The notes under the pieces are model-generated. The model was not told the origin of the DNA. It was given only the letters and a program-made list of their open reading frames with translations, and ran no database searches. DNA of 64,000 nucleotides from Owenia fusiformis (taxonomy: Eukaryota; Annelida; Polychaeta; Sabellida; Oweniidae). Both the position numbers and the translations under genes were made by a program. Positions 22,353 through 34,759 of the stretch are shown piece after piece (position 1 is the stretch's first letter; every line of letters starts with the position of its first letter). The DNA is taken from contig CAIIXF020000002.1 in assembly GCA_903813345.2 (NCBI GenBank), positions 26,490,455-26,554,454 on the forward strand. Direction: 5' to 3'.

Positions 22353-25300
22353 TCAAATATCAGCTGGCAGTGGAAAATCTTTGTTTCCATGTTCCTCAAG
22401 TCCAAGTAGTTTGGCCATCATAGGATTTGGATCGTAGAATACTTCAATAGATTCGATTTTAACGTCGTCGTTCACAACAACTTTTGCCATGCCTGTCATC
22501 TCAATAGGCTCATTTGTTGGTTCGCGATTTCCAAGTTTACCCGTCCAGTTTGTCCAGTGTCGCCAGGTAAAAACAAGATTTGGAGGTCCTACAAATAATG
22601 CGAACACAAATGTATTCGATATAATTTACAATATATATCAATAATTGATCATGAGATATTTCAATATAATTATTTTCTACAACTATACTTTAAAATTGTT
22701 GAATATTTTGCCTGGCATTAATTAATGTCGATTTCAGGTATTGTAACGTGTATGGATACAAGTACACCAGTCAAAACTAAAGTATCATTGAAGATCGAAG
22801 AATATCTTTGATTTCAGGTTAAAATGAGACTTGATTACATGGCCGTAGTCTAAGGGTCGCTGCGAATGTCATTGGACCCCCCCCCCCCTCTTTAGTTTTC
22901 ATAATAATTGAGTCGCTGCCTTTTTACTTTGCCTCAAAATGTGAGAATTTTAATGTAATTTTTAAATAAAGATACCATGGTAACCGATCTGTGTTTATTT
23001 ATATAAAAAGATAATGCTGGATTCTGATGGTGCTGCCATGTTTATATCGGTCCAGAACCTGATAATATATGTTAGATATATAGGTGACATACAGTAGATG
23101 TTACTTCAGTGTATAAGAGAGTTTGCCTCATGCAGCGTAATAAAGAGTCGAACTGATTGCCTCGCCGACTATGTTTGCCTCACGGACAATTTTGGATTCC
23201 TTGACAAAATATTGCCTGATCACTGCCCCTCCTCTGTGATATCCTAGATTTATAGACAAAAATGTCTTGCTGCACCACCCCCCCCCCCCCCCCTACCCCT
23301 TAAGTGGATTATGAAGGAAAACGACAGAGACTACAAATCATGATGAAAAATTGTATGATAAGTAAGCTAAGTACATGTATGTCAGAGCTCCGAGCTGCAA
23401 AGCTGATGATACACCAGTATATAGAACAGTGAACAATATAATATATAGCGTTCTTAAAATTGTGAGATTAATGACCCTCGCAATATAAAACAGTATGTCT
23501 GCAAGTTACTGGCGAGTTACTGCGAGTAACTTACAATCAAACTATTTCAACGAGAACAAAAACAACACATCTGCACCCATGTAACATAATTAACTTACCA
23601 GAAAATAATTCTAGGAGCTCCCATGCGAATCCTTCGTTAAATGCTTTCTTGAATAAGGCGTGTGAAGTTTCAAATGTGTGTGCCTTGAGATTATACAACG
23701 GGCAGCCAGAAAGAAGCATCTGGTAGTTGCCGAGATTAACATTATCTTCAGCACTGAACTCATAGTTGCCATTTACAACAAATTTAAATGTATCTTTATC
23801 AGCTATGGAGCCCCAATCCTAAAATAGATAAATGCAATAATAAGTCACGTGATTCAGGATGGTCAAAACGGAACTCTTGATCACTCTGTAATTTTAGGAA
23901 AATTACTTGACTTGATATTTGACTCATTTCAAATTTTTTATCGGTCTAATAAATTTCGTGTTCATCAGACTGAGAGTTACAATAAAGTTACAACACTTTA
24001 AACATGCCCGAGGTGGCAACCATCTTCAAGGTCTTCCTCTGATCTGGCTTTTTGATGAAGTCCATTTCAAACTTGATGGATAAGTGAACTCTAAGAATAA
24101 TATATTCCAGGGGTGCCAAGTGGCCAAGGTAATAAATTAGTAGAGAAGCTTGTTAACACAGACAAATGCACAATGTCATACTGTATGGTGTTTACTCATT
24201 AAACAATGTTTATTGAGTCTGATTCTCTTGAAGATTCTCAGTAAGTTCTCTGAAGGGCCTAAGGTTGACTTAGGGGGGGGGTGTTAGATTCCACGACTCC
24301 AAGCCCTATACATCCAATGATGCATATTATTATTATGAGCTTTATTATTTTGTATGCACCTTTTGGGCAAGTTGTCCAGCTAATACAGAAAAAATAAAAT
24401 GACAAAGCTTAACTAACAACGCAGATCTATGCGAGTAGGTAGTTACCAGTTTCGCCACCACGTGGCTCGTTCGGGTCAGATAACATGGCGGGTATAGTAT
24501 AAAGTTCCCTTTAACTTAAATTACATCTGTTTTAGTGGTTCACTTTTTATATAACCCTTATGTATCTAATAGTTATGCAAATTAAAATATGTCCAGTAAA
24601 AGAAAATGTTATCTGTCGAATACAAGAAAAGATATTTATGAAGTGCACGGACCTGGGGACAATTCGGGAAATACGGGCTAATCTCAGCTTTAAGCGTTAA
24701 TATCTGCCTTATTTAAAAAGCTAAAGTATGTGCTTTATATCATTTTGAAGTATTTTTCATTCGCATTTCACTAAAATTATTTTTCCTTGAAAAGTTTGAT
24801 GGGATCTACCATATTTTTAAAGTTAAATGTACCCCGACATCGTCAAATACGCTGTAAGACGTAACAATTCACGCTTACACGGTTCGTTGAAACCGGGATA
24901 ACTTTTGAAATACTGATCAGAATTTTACTAAAATTTCACATTTTATTCAATAGAACATGTGCATTTATGACGTCACAATTGCATAACGTCTACAGTTCAA
25001 ATTGTCTTATATGAACGCTTTTAAACTTTTCAAAATTGTGCAAGGTTTTGAAGGTCTGACAGTGTTTTTCATAACATCCATTTAACTTAACCGAACATCT
25101 TTTCGCTTATTGCATTCGAATAGGAAATGGCATTCTGAACCGGTTTTCTTGTTACACATTAGACATTTATTTTCTATCTTCAAAAGGGGTAATTGGTTTT
25201 GTGTAACGACCTGTTTCGATTTCTAATTCACGTGCCCTAATTTTTAGCTTTGTCAAGTTATTTCTGTCTATATCATTTTTGATGAAATCCAAGTAGGGTT

Positions 25301-28300
25301 ATTTCCTTGTTCCATTTTGCTTTCATCTTTTATAATACCTCAATTTACCATTATTTGATTTTATTTTAGTTTCCCAAAATCGTATGTATCTATTTCCCAG
25401 TAATTTCTTTATTTCTCTTGGTTTTAAGTCGGAATAGTTTGGTGAAGTACCATTGTAAATAGATGGATTTGACCACTTAATTCGATGACCACATTGTAAG
25501 CATAATAGATAATGAATGGGCGCAGCCATAGGGTTTGGGTAAAAAGGCATTGGGCGCTGGGCGTTGGGCGTGGGGTCTACAGGGTGCTCAAAATGGTTTG
25601 CAGGTAAAAAGGCGTGGGGTGTACGTTAAAATGTATTCTAGTAGTATAGCTATCATTCATGCTCAAGTGAAGAAGTTGAGAAGCAAAAGAAACGCACAAT
25701 TTGAGATAGTGAAAACCCAAACATCTTTGTGATATATCGACATTTTTAACCACCTCTAGAACAAAAACGCCAAGTACCAATGTATACCAATTTTTGGTCT
25801 ATTTTAAGATGCAAATCAATATAGGGGAAGTCAGGTGTATGTCTATGTGACCCCATAGAATACCTGCCACCTGTTTAAAACAGTTATGCACGTACATGTA
25901 CGTCAATTATTTTGTCCTTCGTCTAAATTTCCGTCAATCAAGTGAGGAACGCCTTTTCTTTATTTAAGAATCTAAGCCCTGGATTCAGTGCAATAAGGAA
26001 TGCGATTCTTTGAAGGTGCTGCTTTCCAAAGTTTGCCCGAGATGCGGCGCATCGAGTGTTAATTTTAGGAAACAATGCCTGACACCCTTTTGTAAGGGTC
26101 ACGTTGGCTAGTCATCAATTTCACTCTGTGGAGTCCATTAATCACCATAACACAACCGTTTAACTTGTGACCTCGAGTTCGTTGGTTATATAACGGAATG
26201 CAGTTACGTGAAATAGCGTGTTCTGATTCGTTGGAATTGGACACACCTTGCCTAGCTATTGTGTGAATTGTCCAAATAATGGTACCCTATAAGCCCCCAA
26301 ATGCGCGCTCTACTGCTAAATACAACACCCCACGACGTTTTACCCAGACCATTTTTGACCGCCCTGTAGACCCTACGCCCAACGCCGAACGCCTCTTTAC
26401 ACAAACCCGCAACCATAAGCCAGGTATGTCCCACTTGACTTGATTTGACCTGTGAGGATACACCTAAGATAGAGTGAATTAGAATAACCGAGACATGTGC
26501 ACATTTGATTATCGCGATTGTGACCCCTTTGAGAATGTCGTTAAAATGCTGTAAATTGTGCACTTAAATGACAAAGATATGAGTAAAATACAGAGTTGAC
26601 ATCTTTTTACCACTCTGTATGAAATGTGTATGTACTGCCGATAGCAAGTCCACAATAGAAATCATATGTAAGACTTTATCTGTCTGGATTATCTAACTCA
26701 CATGAAGCAAAGTTGAAATAAATACATTTTGTGAAATCTCATGCATAGATCATATTTTTGATTTTTGAGCATTATCGTACCAAACATTTTCGGACACGCT
26801 TTACAGTATGTATATGGAGACGAAAGACAGAATATATGAGAAACAAGTTGCCGAATTACTGTGCATTGGTTGCTTAGTCAAGTGTTTTCATTCTGTTAGA
26901 AATACATGTGGCTGTGCTTTGATCTTCGATTTCAAAATGATATATCCCGTATAACGTATCATCTTTTGGATGGTTGGACCATTTTATTGAAATATATAGC
27001 ATGGAATATCTAATATCTTCCTCTAAAATGTTTCAAAGTGACTTTAAATTTGAGCAAGGCATTATTACATAAAGTTTTCAGTCAAATAAAATGTTGTGAT
27101 ATATCAGTTTGCAGACCTAAACATTCTCAGTGTTTTTATGGCGTAATGTCAAGGGGTGTCACATTTGGAATAAATAATGATAGGCCATTCAATATGGGAA
27201 ATTCAGCACGAGTTGGACAGAATGTTGTACAAAGCACGAACCGAAGGTGAGTGCATTTGTACTAACATTCTGTCCAACGATTATATGACGTTGTTTTTCA
27301 CCTTTTGTAACTTGTTACGCGTTCATCTAATTTATAAGAATTTCTAACAGTTCACATTAAATACTAACAATTCATTTACATACAAAAGTTCACTACCTAC
27401 CATTCGTTACGGCGATCGACCTACGAACACCGGCCGCCGAAAACCGAACACGAAAAAGGATGTTATCAATATATATGTCACCACACGTTCAGTAGTGACA
27501 AAGCCATACCTCAAAATGTTAATTAGTCTATTTAATTTATATTTATATTATATATTATTTAAATAAAATAAATAATATTATATATTTAGTTTACATTATA
27601 TTATATTTCTATATATATATATATAGAGATTATCCTATATGAGGTTCAGGATATTGGGATTATCCCGAGGCAAATATAATATATTTGCCCGAGGGCCGCA
27701 GGTCCCGAGGGAAAATATATTATATTGGCCAAGGGATAATCCCAATATCCTGAACCGACTATAGGATAATATGTTTATCCCATACCAATCTTGGTCATCT
27801 GGTTAACATTGTTAAATCGTGGAAATATTTTAGAATATTCATGTTCAGTTTTGTTTTCTTGGCCGTGGACGGATTTTCCTGTTCTCTCAAATATCCCACA
27901 TTTATTTTCTCAAATTTCTGATTGATTAAGTGGATGCTCCTTCTCTTTTTTAAACCATCAAACAGATCCTGATTGTCTGTGTTTTCTCCATTGTCGTTTA
28001 CATTCATTACGCGAACGTTACAAATTATGAACAAATATGCGAGCGGCGATTATGACGTAGCGGGCAGATATACTATATCTGCCCGCTCGGAGCGGGACGT
28101 AAAGCTTTATCTGCCCGCTGATGAAAATATAAGTTTTTACAAACCGGCTTTATGTACCTGTAACACGTCCAAGTATGGGATAAATATTTATATTCTATAA
28201 TTGAATTGACTGACCACTATGAATAAATAAATGAACTAACTAACTAAGTAACTATATTAAAATACAATGATCAATAAAGGACCGTGTATCATTTTTCTTA

Positions 28301-28797
28301 TTAAAATTGACATATTCAAATCTTAATAGTATCTAAAAATGCCGAAGCTTTTTAGAGGGATGAGGCATCCTCTGAGGCCCAATCCCGCAAGTCCATTATT
28401 GACACACATATATACATTAAACGTGAAAATTGACGGCTTAGCCACTTTGAGGGATTATTCATCCAGCTCGCTCATCGGCGTCGGTACGCCTGCAAATAGC
28501 AATGCAGTAATTGGCAGGGTCCTGTGACGACGCAGAGACAATGATAACTTGGTGAATGATACTTCTGGCCTTATGTGGTTTTAGACTTACTTTTAGATCT
28601 GTTTTATGTGTACTTTCCATTTCCCAAGTTTTCGTCGCATTTTCCACAAGTTTCTCAAGCGAGTCAACGGGGTGATTTGACTTCTTTTCCTTCATATATT
28701 TTGCGTTGACCAAATCATAATTAGGCTTTTCTGATTTCCATTTGATATCTGGATCGTCCATATAAGATCGTGTTGGTAGTTCAGACATATTCTTCAA
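22353..28797 (-). CDS. Pathogen-related-protein-like gene B, three exons
   Basis: Exons on the minus strand are 28797 (or 28788)-28591, 23818-23599 and 22588-22353. From the methionine at 28788 the exon sizes are 198, 220 and 236 bp, the same as genes A and C, giving 217 residues. An in-frame upstream ATG at 28797 would add three residues. Key segments: SELPTRSYMDDPDIKWKSEK, HPVDSLEKLVENATKTWEME; DWGSIADKDTFKFVVNG, GNYQMLLSGCPLYN, GFAWELLELFSG; FTWRHWTNWTGKLG, FYDPNPMMAKLLGLEE. All three exons are intact. Exon 3 is very similar to that of gene A. Intron 1 is 4.8 kb and holds several inverted-repeat and palindromic elements; intron 2 is about 1 kb with poly-C runs. Confidence 0.83.
22876..23293. 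repeat. Poly-C tracts in gene B intron 2
   Basis: Homopolymer C runs of more than ten bases occur near 22879 and 23275. They are typical of poly-C sites around transposon remnants here. Length is likely variable and assembly-sensitive. Confidence 0.7.
23819..25524. other. Gene B intron 1, part without recognised elements
   Basis: There is a G-run near 24270. The stretch near 24960 has ATGACGTCACAATT, also seen near 50578, suggesting an old shared repeat. No exon was found. Confidence 0.35.
25525..26425. mobile_element. Element with about 110-bp inverted arms in gene B intron 1
   Basis: The left arm (25525-25640: GGGTTTGGGTAAAAAGGC, then GTTGGGCGTGGGGTCTACAGG, then GGCGTGGGGTGT) is the inverse of the right arm (26305-26425: ACACCCCACGACG, then GTAGACCCTACGCCCAACG). 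Arm identity is moderate. A copy of the dispersed TTGCCTAGCT repeat lies between the arms. No transposase frame; no clear target duplication. Confidence 0.6.
25965..26265. repeat. Dispersed repeat family member, longest copy
   Basis: The copy spans AGCCCTGGATTCAGTGCAA to CCTTGCCTAGCTATT and aligns in pieces with 5225-5370, 18030-18240 and 19425-19810, so it gives the best idea of the family's full length (about 300 bp). Confidence 0.65.
26430..27621. other. Gene B intron 1, AT-rich part
   Basis: No exon was found. A long AT stretch (TTTATATTATATATTA-type) lies at 27535-27620, just before a palindromic element. Confidence 0.4.
27622..27772. mobile_element. Palindromic element with CCCGAGGG core
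   Basis: The arms ATTATCCTATA, TTCAGGATATTGGGATTATCCC and AATATAATATATT mirror each other around a core CCCGAGGGCCGCAGGTCCCGAGGG-like sequence. The same core sits in the palindrome at 60328-60461. The element can fold into a hairpin of about 150 bases. Confidence 0.75.
27795..28034 (-). pseudogene. Possible tyrosine-recombinase (Crypton-like) N-terminal fragment
   Basis: An 80-codon frame contains DNQDLFDGLKKRRSIHL, then NPSTAKKTKLNMNILKYFHD. The 'NPSTxxKTxxxxxxLxxF' pattern resembles the N-terminal core-binding region of Crypton-type tyrosine recombinases and related MYM/QRICH-like proteins. It is short and lies between palindromes; a matching TTATCCCATAC motif flanks the block in inverse orientation at about 27775 and 28175. 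The identification is tentative. Confidence 0.3.
28053..28112. repeat. GCGGGCAGATA palindrome
   Basis: GCGGGCAGATATACTATATCTGCCCGC is a near-perfect palindrome, followed by another inverted TATCTGCCCGCT about 20 bases later. It belongs to the same palindrome-rich block as 27622-27772. Confidence 0.7.
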
Positions 28798-31653
28798 GTG
28801 TAGTTGGTGTGGTTTATTTTTCGAAGTTTATCTCTAGTTTGTTATTTTTCACTAGAGTACTAGAACTGTACTTAACCGAAGTTTAATATTGTTGAAAGTT
28901 GAATACCAAGACCCAAAGTGCAAGAGTAAAGTCCCGAAAACTAATCAAATAGCTAAACATTGGGTCGGTTACACGCCTAACGAGCGACAACATACAGTGA
29001 CAAAATATAAGGATGTACAGTTTAGCTGTACGTTGTCATGTATGAACGATTAGGTTTAAAAAAAGTTATCTGATGAATATTCCACCAACCTAATTGACTG
29101 ATTGAAAAATGTTGGTTACATTCAAATTGTTATTATTTTTTTCCCATTGCGTCTGAGAATGACGATTAAAAATACATAATTTAGGACGGAGGGAGATTTA
29201 TAAATATTCACGTTTTGGCTATACTTTAAAAGAATCAGAATTGTACGTTTTCAACTCGACTAGTACCGTACGTTGTCTACTTAAATGAATTGGCCTCAAA
29301 ATTATAGTGTTATTTTGTCTTGAATAAATCTAGAACTCTTAAAGTTCTGAACTTTCCATATATAGCATTAACATCCCATTGTCATATACTAATCACCACC
29401 ACTTCTGTACATAAAACAAAACTCAATAAGAGGTAAAAAGCATATTAGTTTACCTTATTTTTATCACCACCGTTACTATATATACTTAAACAAAAGAGAG
29501 CGACTTAGATTTATGAATTTCAAAATGATACGATCCCTCACTAAGCTAGTTCATCCATCAATGTTATTTTTTATATAAATTAATTGCACATATTCAAACA
29601 GGAGCATTTGCGAACTTACTTGGTGTCTCATAAATAATGATGATCTTTATAGTTTTTCACACGAGGTCAACATTTTCAAATGTTGCAGATCCTTTTGAAC
29701 CATTCATCTGTTGAAGATGTCCTTATTATGATGGTGTTAATCATCCAAAAATATGTATCCTTGCTCTCTTTTAATTAATGAGTTGAAAACGTTATAAAAG
29801 TAATACAGTGAGTTTATATATCGTGGAGGGGGATTGAGTGGTGGTATTGATATAAGAAAAAACGATTTGCACGATTCTTGTATTTGAGCAAATCACCAAT
29901 TAATATATATTATGTCATATGTAAAACCAAAATCCGAGTTACCTTCCCTTAAGCGGTGGAAGATATCGTTGAACTGTGGTGCCTACGCATGGTATATCAT
30001 GAACAAATGATCATATTCCATAGATTCCATGTCATAAAGGCCATTACATATTATTACATAGCATTAGCATTAATTAATAGCATTACGTCAACTATAAAGT
30101 GATTTGATTCGATCAAAACAAAATATCGAAATCGACACCTACCAACCGGCGCTTGATACTGACCAGTGAATCTACTATGGTATATGCTCCTACAAGGGAC
30201 TTGAGCCTGAACGTGATGGGAATTTTTTTAATCCGATTGAGGTCAAAATTTAGGTCAAATCAAAGTTTCTCGAATTTTAACACTACTTTTGACTGGTATC
30301 TAGTATACAGATTGACATTAGCGTTTCATTAATGTCAAGATAGACAATTATAGATTATGAGATATTGAGGATGTGTTTTTGAATTTTCTTCAAATTGACA
30401 TCTACTGTTTATCAGAGGTTCATATTTGATCTTGGATTTGAGTTCTGAAATTTCGTTGGCCTTCGAATGGTTAAAACGTTGATTTAAAAAAAATATTGAA
30501 AAGATGAGATGCATCAGGGAAGACCTACTGAAATCTAACAAAGTAACATGTCCAAGGTCAAAGGTCAATGTCATCAAAGAAGGTCACAAAAGTGTAGTCT
30601 ATTTTTTTCAATTTCGAGTCAACAAAAGTTTCTTTTCAATAACGGAGTACAAAGTGAAAGCTTTTATTTTAATTTTCAGAAGACCTCGATATAGTTTTAT
30701 TTACAAACATGCATATTACACATCTATTATTATATGCATTATAAATGCGTTTTAAGTGACGGCGGTAAACACGGGTATGTTTAATTGAAAGCGTTCTGCT
30801 ACTTAACGTGTAACGCTTATTGTCTCCAGGTTTTTGTTTGTCATAAAAACAATAGTTATAATGTCGCCAATTAAAAAGAAATACTGAAGTTTTTTTGCCA
30901 ATTTTATACATGCTGTTACTTTAACGTTAAGCAGTCTACGTATACATCTCTCTCAAAGTTTGTATGAGATACATAAAATCTTAGGTAATGTTCATTCTCT
31001 AAGTAACAGTATAGAAGGCTAAAAAGCACTTAAAGACTGGTAAGTGTTCTCTAGGGTTAAGCTGATCTTAAAATTAATCCTCATGAATTCAAATAAGAGT
31101 AGTGTACTTGACCGGAGTAAATGTTAATGGCTACTTGAGATTAAAACAATCAGATGATCACGTACACGTCTATGGCTGTACGTTTCGTATGATATTTTAT
31201 TTAAAAAGTGATATAGTTGCTTGTCGGCCGAGAAAACGATACTATGAATTATAATATCGTACCCGAGAAATTCTCTCAATAAATTCCATGTTTTATTACA
31301 GATTATCGAATGATTGTTAGCATTAGTGTTACTTATTATTATTGATAAAATAGCAGTGTATTATTTTTGCTTGACCCTGTTTTTTACTATCTTCATCCTG
31401 AATCGGTTCGTATATGGGTCCTTATGGTTGACATCGAGAGGAATATGGGGTTAAGTATTCACTGATCAGCAGTGTTCATATTTTTTCGTTGTTTTAATGT
31501 TCTCATCAATCATTAAGTTTTCTGATCACATATTACTGGTATATCCAAAAAACGGATGTCCATGGCACAATCAAATAAAGTTAGAATTGTCCAAGAGGCT
31601 CTTTTTATCAGATCATACACGACATTTACCAACAATTGCAAAATCCCTACTAA
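28798..31653. other. Intergenic stretch between genes B and C
   Basis: This region upstream of gene B should contain its promoter. It is AT-rich. Apparent frames at 30335-30911 overlap on both strands and look random. No repeat with clear ends was found. Confidence 0.4.
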
Positions 31654-32468
31654 TTAAATATCTGTTGGCATTGGGAAATCCTTGTTTTTATACTCCTGGA
31701 GTCCTAACAACGTTGCTATCAAAGGATTTGGATCATAGAAAACCTCAACAGATACCAATTTCAAATTGTCATCTACAACAACTTTTGCCATACCAGTCAT
31801 TTCTATACGCTCATTCGTTGGTTCAAGCTTGCCGAATTTGCCAGTCCAGTTTGTCCAATGTCGCCAAGAAAACGCGATATTTGGTGGACCTGAAATGGGA
31901 TGATGTTATATTATCGATTACACTGAAATGAGGTAAGCGGTAAATAATATCAAAGGTGACTAGCCAAAACAGATGGGTGAGCTTATCTGACTTCTTCTAT
32001 TCTTTATTACGACCAGATGTATCTATTGGTATTCCAACATTTTGACGTAAAACTGTATTACCAAAGGTTACATTAATGTTATCAAACAAAAAGCCAAAAG
32101 CCTCACATAGTTGTATTGCAGAGAAAGATATATTTATTGACCCGATTACTAGGAAATACTATCGACTAAATACGTATGTTGTCATGAATACAGAAATTTT
32201 GAATCTCATAGTAGGCGTAAATTTTGAAGATACGGGAAAATATCCTACCAGAAAATAATTCTTTGAGCTCCCAGGGAAATCCTTCGTCAAATGCTTTCTT
32301 GAATAGGGCGTGTGACGTTTCAAACGTGAAGGCTTTGGGGTTGTACAGTGGACAATCGGTCAGTGTTATCTGGTAATTGCCTTTTTCAACACAATCTTTA
32401 GCGCTGAATACATGGTTGCCATTTATTATGTATTTGAATGTATCTTTGTCAGCTATTGAACACCAATC
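31654..32468 (-). CDS. Pathogen-related-protein-like gene C, exons 2 and 3
   Basis: Exon 2 is 32468-32249 (220 bp) and exon 3 is 31889-31654 (236 bp, stop TAA), the same sizes and phases as in genes A and B. Exon 2 reads DWCSIADKDTFKYIINGNH, GNYQITLTDCPLYNPKAF and GFPWELKELFSG. Exon 3 reads GPPNIAFSWRHWTNWTGKFG, TNERIEMTGM and FYDPNPLIATLLGLQEYKNK. Substitutions at sites conserved in A and B (WC for WG, ITLTD for MLLSG, QEYK for EEHG) make this the most diverged paralogue. The matching exon 1 is most likely 51913-52110, making a 19.4-kb intron. The plausible alternative is that the 5' exon of C was lost and the distal exon belongs to another gene copy. Confidence 0.8.
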
Positions 32469-32945
32469 CTGAAAATATTGAGCATTTAGGGCTAATGTAA
32501 CTTTTAACTTAAAAGACACAATGATAAGTATATATTTCCTCCTTCCTCCCAAATCGAGCAGGCTACAAGAAAAACGTCAATCTCTCAAAACAGATAAGGT
32601 AAAAAATAGCCCAGGATATACACTGTTGATCATAAATATGGAATATTTTATAGATACGAACTGTTTGATGGAATTTCTACAAAATGATAACATTTTGATG
32701 AACGTTTGTAATGTGTTCTCATTCCCTCATCAGTTTTGCATATAAAACTGATTGGTATGAAAAGTTAAAACATTTATGGTTGATTAAACTTGTCTTCACA
32801 CAGGTGACCACATGACCTCATGATATTGGTAACTTGAAAGAGGTGTCCAAATCTTAGTTGTAATCATTGTGCACAATTTATAATATATATATATATAATA
32901 TAATTTATAGTTTTTAGAAGGCATACCCCATAGAATAAGCGAAAA

Positions 32946-33860
32946 AGAGCATGACAGGTCATAGGGATGGCGCTCTCTGGCATGAAACAAACTGCAATTG
33001 CCAAGACCCTAGGGGTGTGTCAGGAACAGTCTCTAAAATGTTGCAGTTGTACCAAAGGCACTGGGATAGAACTCCAGGTCACAGCAATAGTAGCCCTAGA
33101 GGGGAAAATGTAAGAAAAGACCACCACCTGCTGCATTTATGTCGTCAAAATCGGTTTAAGTCAACCAGCAGTCTACGAGATGAATGGCTGTCTCACCCCA
33201 AAACCCGTGTTCAAGAGCTACAGACAACCAGTGATTTCTTTATAACGGATGCAAGGCCATGAGATTTTTAAAGAGACCACAACTGACTGATCATAACAAA
33301 GAAAGGTGCCCCCAATGGGCAGGAAAGCACCAAAACGTTGGACCTAATCTTTGCTGTCATGTGACAGCATTTGAAGAAATAAGATGTGTCCTCCACAAAG
33401 TTAATAATTGTGTTCGTTTCTATCGTAGACCAGGGGGAAGAGACAATAAGGACACTTACTGATGTGGCAGTCCATGAAGGCGCCCCTATTTATGTTTGGA
33501 GCAGTATTACAGAGGTTGTTTGGAGCAGAAATTGCACCCCCTTGGTGATTCCCAAACACAATTTCAGAGTAAATAGACCTTTTGGACCTCCATCAAGTAC
33601 CACATGTAAACAGAGTGTTTTTGGGCAACATTCAACTGCAGAATGATCATGCTGTTACATATGCTAGTGGCATCGTGTTGGATTACATCAGGGCAGGCAA
33701 TGTGGACCAGTTACCATGGACACAAAAGTCAGCCAATCAGGCTAATGCAGAGCAAATGTAGGACGACCTTGGTAATGAGATTCATAACTTGGACCCCCAC
33801 CTCAAAATTTAGACACGTTACGCACTGCCCAGATTGAGGAATGGGGCCTTATTTCACTTT
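32946..33860 (+). pseudogene. Tc1-family transposase, decayed
   Basis: A chain of frames in three registers covers a typical Tc1 transposase: MKQTAIAKTLGVSGTVSKM (first helix-turn-helix, readable by shifting frame near 32985), then RNRF-like HLCRQNRFKSTSSL (second DNA-binding half), then VWSSITEVVWSRN-like (Tc1 'VWGGI' region). At the end are GLHPPQVPHVNRVFLGN-type remnants and a VDQLPWTQKSANQANAE-like end ('WPARSPDLNPIE' region). Several frameshifts and stops make it inactive. Inverted termini were not identified. Confidence 0.75.
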
Positions 33861-34759
33861 GAAAGGTCAGATGTTTCATTCAATGCTGGTCCTGTAGGGT
33901 TGATGCTCTGATTGCGGCACAAAGAGGACATAACACATATTAGTGCTATCATTGGATAGAGGACACTTCAATCTTCATGACCAGATGTTTATTTTGTTTG
34001 ATCTGTTTTACATAACTATTTGGATTGGGGTGTTTTGAAAATGCAAAAATTCTTAGCGTACCCCTGTTTAAGTAACAGTAATTTTCTAAACTAAATGTTA
34101 ATATTTTTTCTCTAAAAAATGTTGATTTGTAGGTGAAATATGTGGTTATGATTTGCCTAGAAAATAAATGTCTGAGCCAACTCCAAATAAATGTTCTCTT
34201 ACTCCAAACTTTGAATTCTGAGCTGCCAAGTCTAATATTCCATATTTATGAGCAACAGTGTATATCGAGCACAATATGTCCTGTATTGCACTTCAAATCA
34301 TTCAATAACTTAAATTCAAACATGCCAAGTGGGTCTCAGCCAATCAGCTTTAAGCATTTTAGTGTGTTAGTTCATTGATATATGCATGAAAATGATTTTG
34401 CTGTGCATTTAATTTCTGATAAATGAACGGACTGAGCAGTACTATTCTTTAAAAGGGGTGACAGCATATCATCCGAGTGTTAATTTTAGTCAATGCAATG
34501 ATTTTCCAACAAACGTTTCATAATTTTTCTGCATCAAATTAATTATTTCATGTCCTATAATATTTTGACAAACAAAACCTTCTCAATAGTTTTCAAACGA
34601 ATATCAATTGTAACCTAACACCCCTATTTAGTATTTCTAAATAATTAACTTATCCAAAAACATATAAAATTTCATTTCTTCAAAGATAGCAATCTTGTAG
34701 ATGATATAAATGGTGAATTGTTTTACTTCATCATTGACCAGAGTCATGTTTGAATTACA
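33861..34759. other. Gene C intron 1, no recognised feature
   Basis: Probably includes the 3' end of the Tc1 remnant to about 34060. Nothing else is recognised. Confidence 0.35.

Noticed and set aside
31497-31931. 144-codon plus-strand frame
   Set aside because: It is the antisense of gene C exon 3, which has clear paralogues, correct phases and splice sites on the minus strand.
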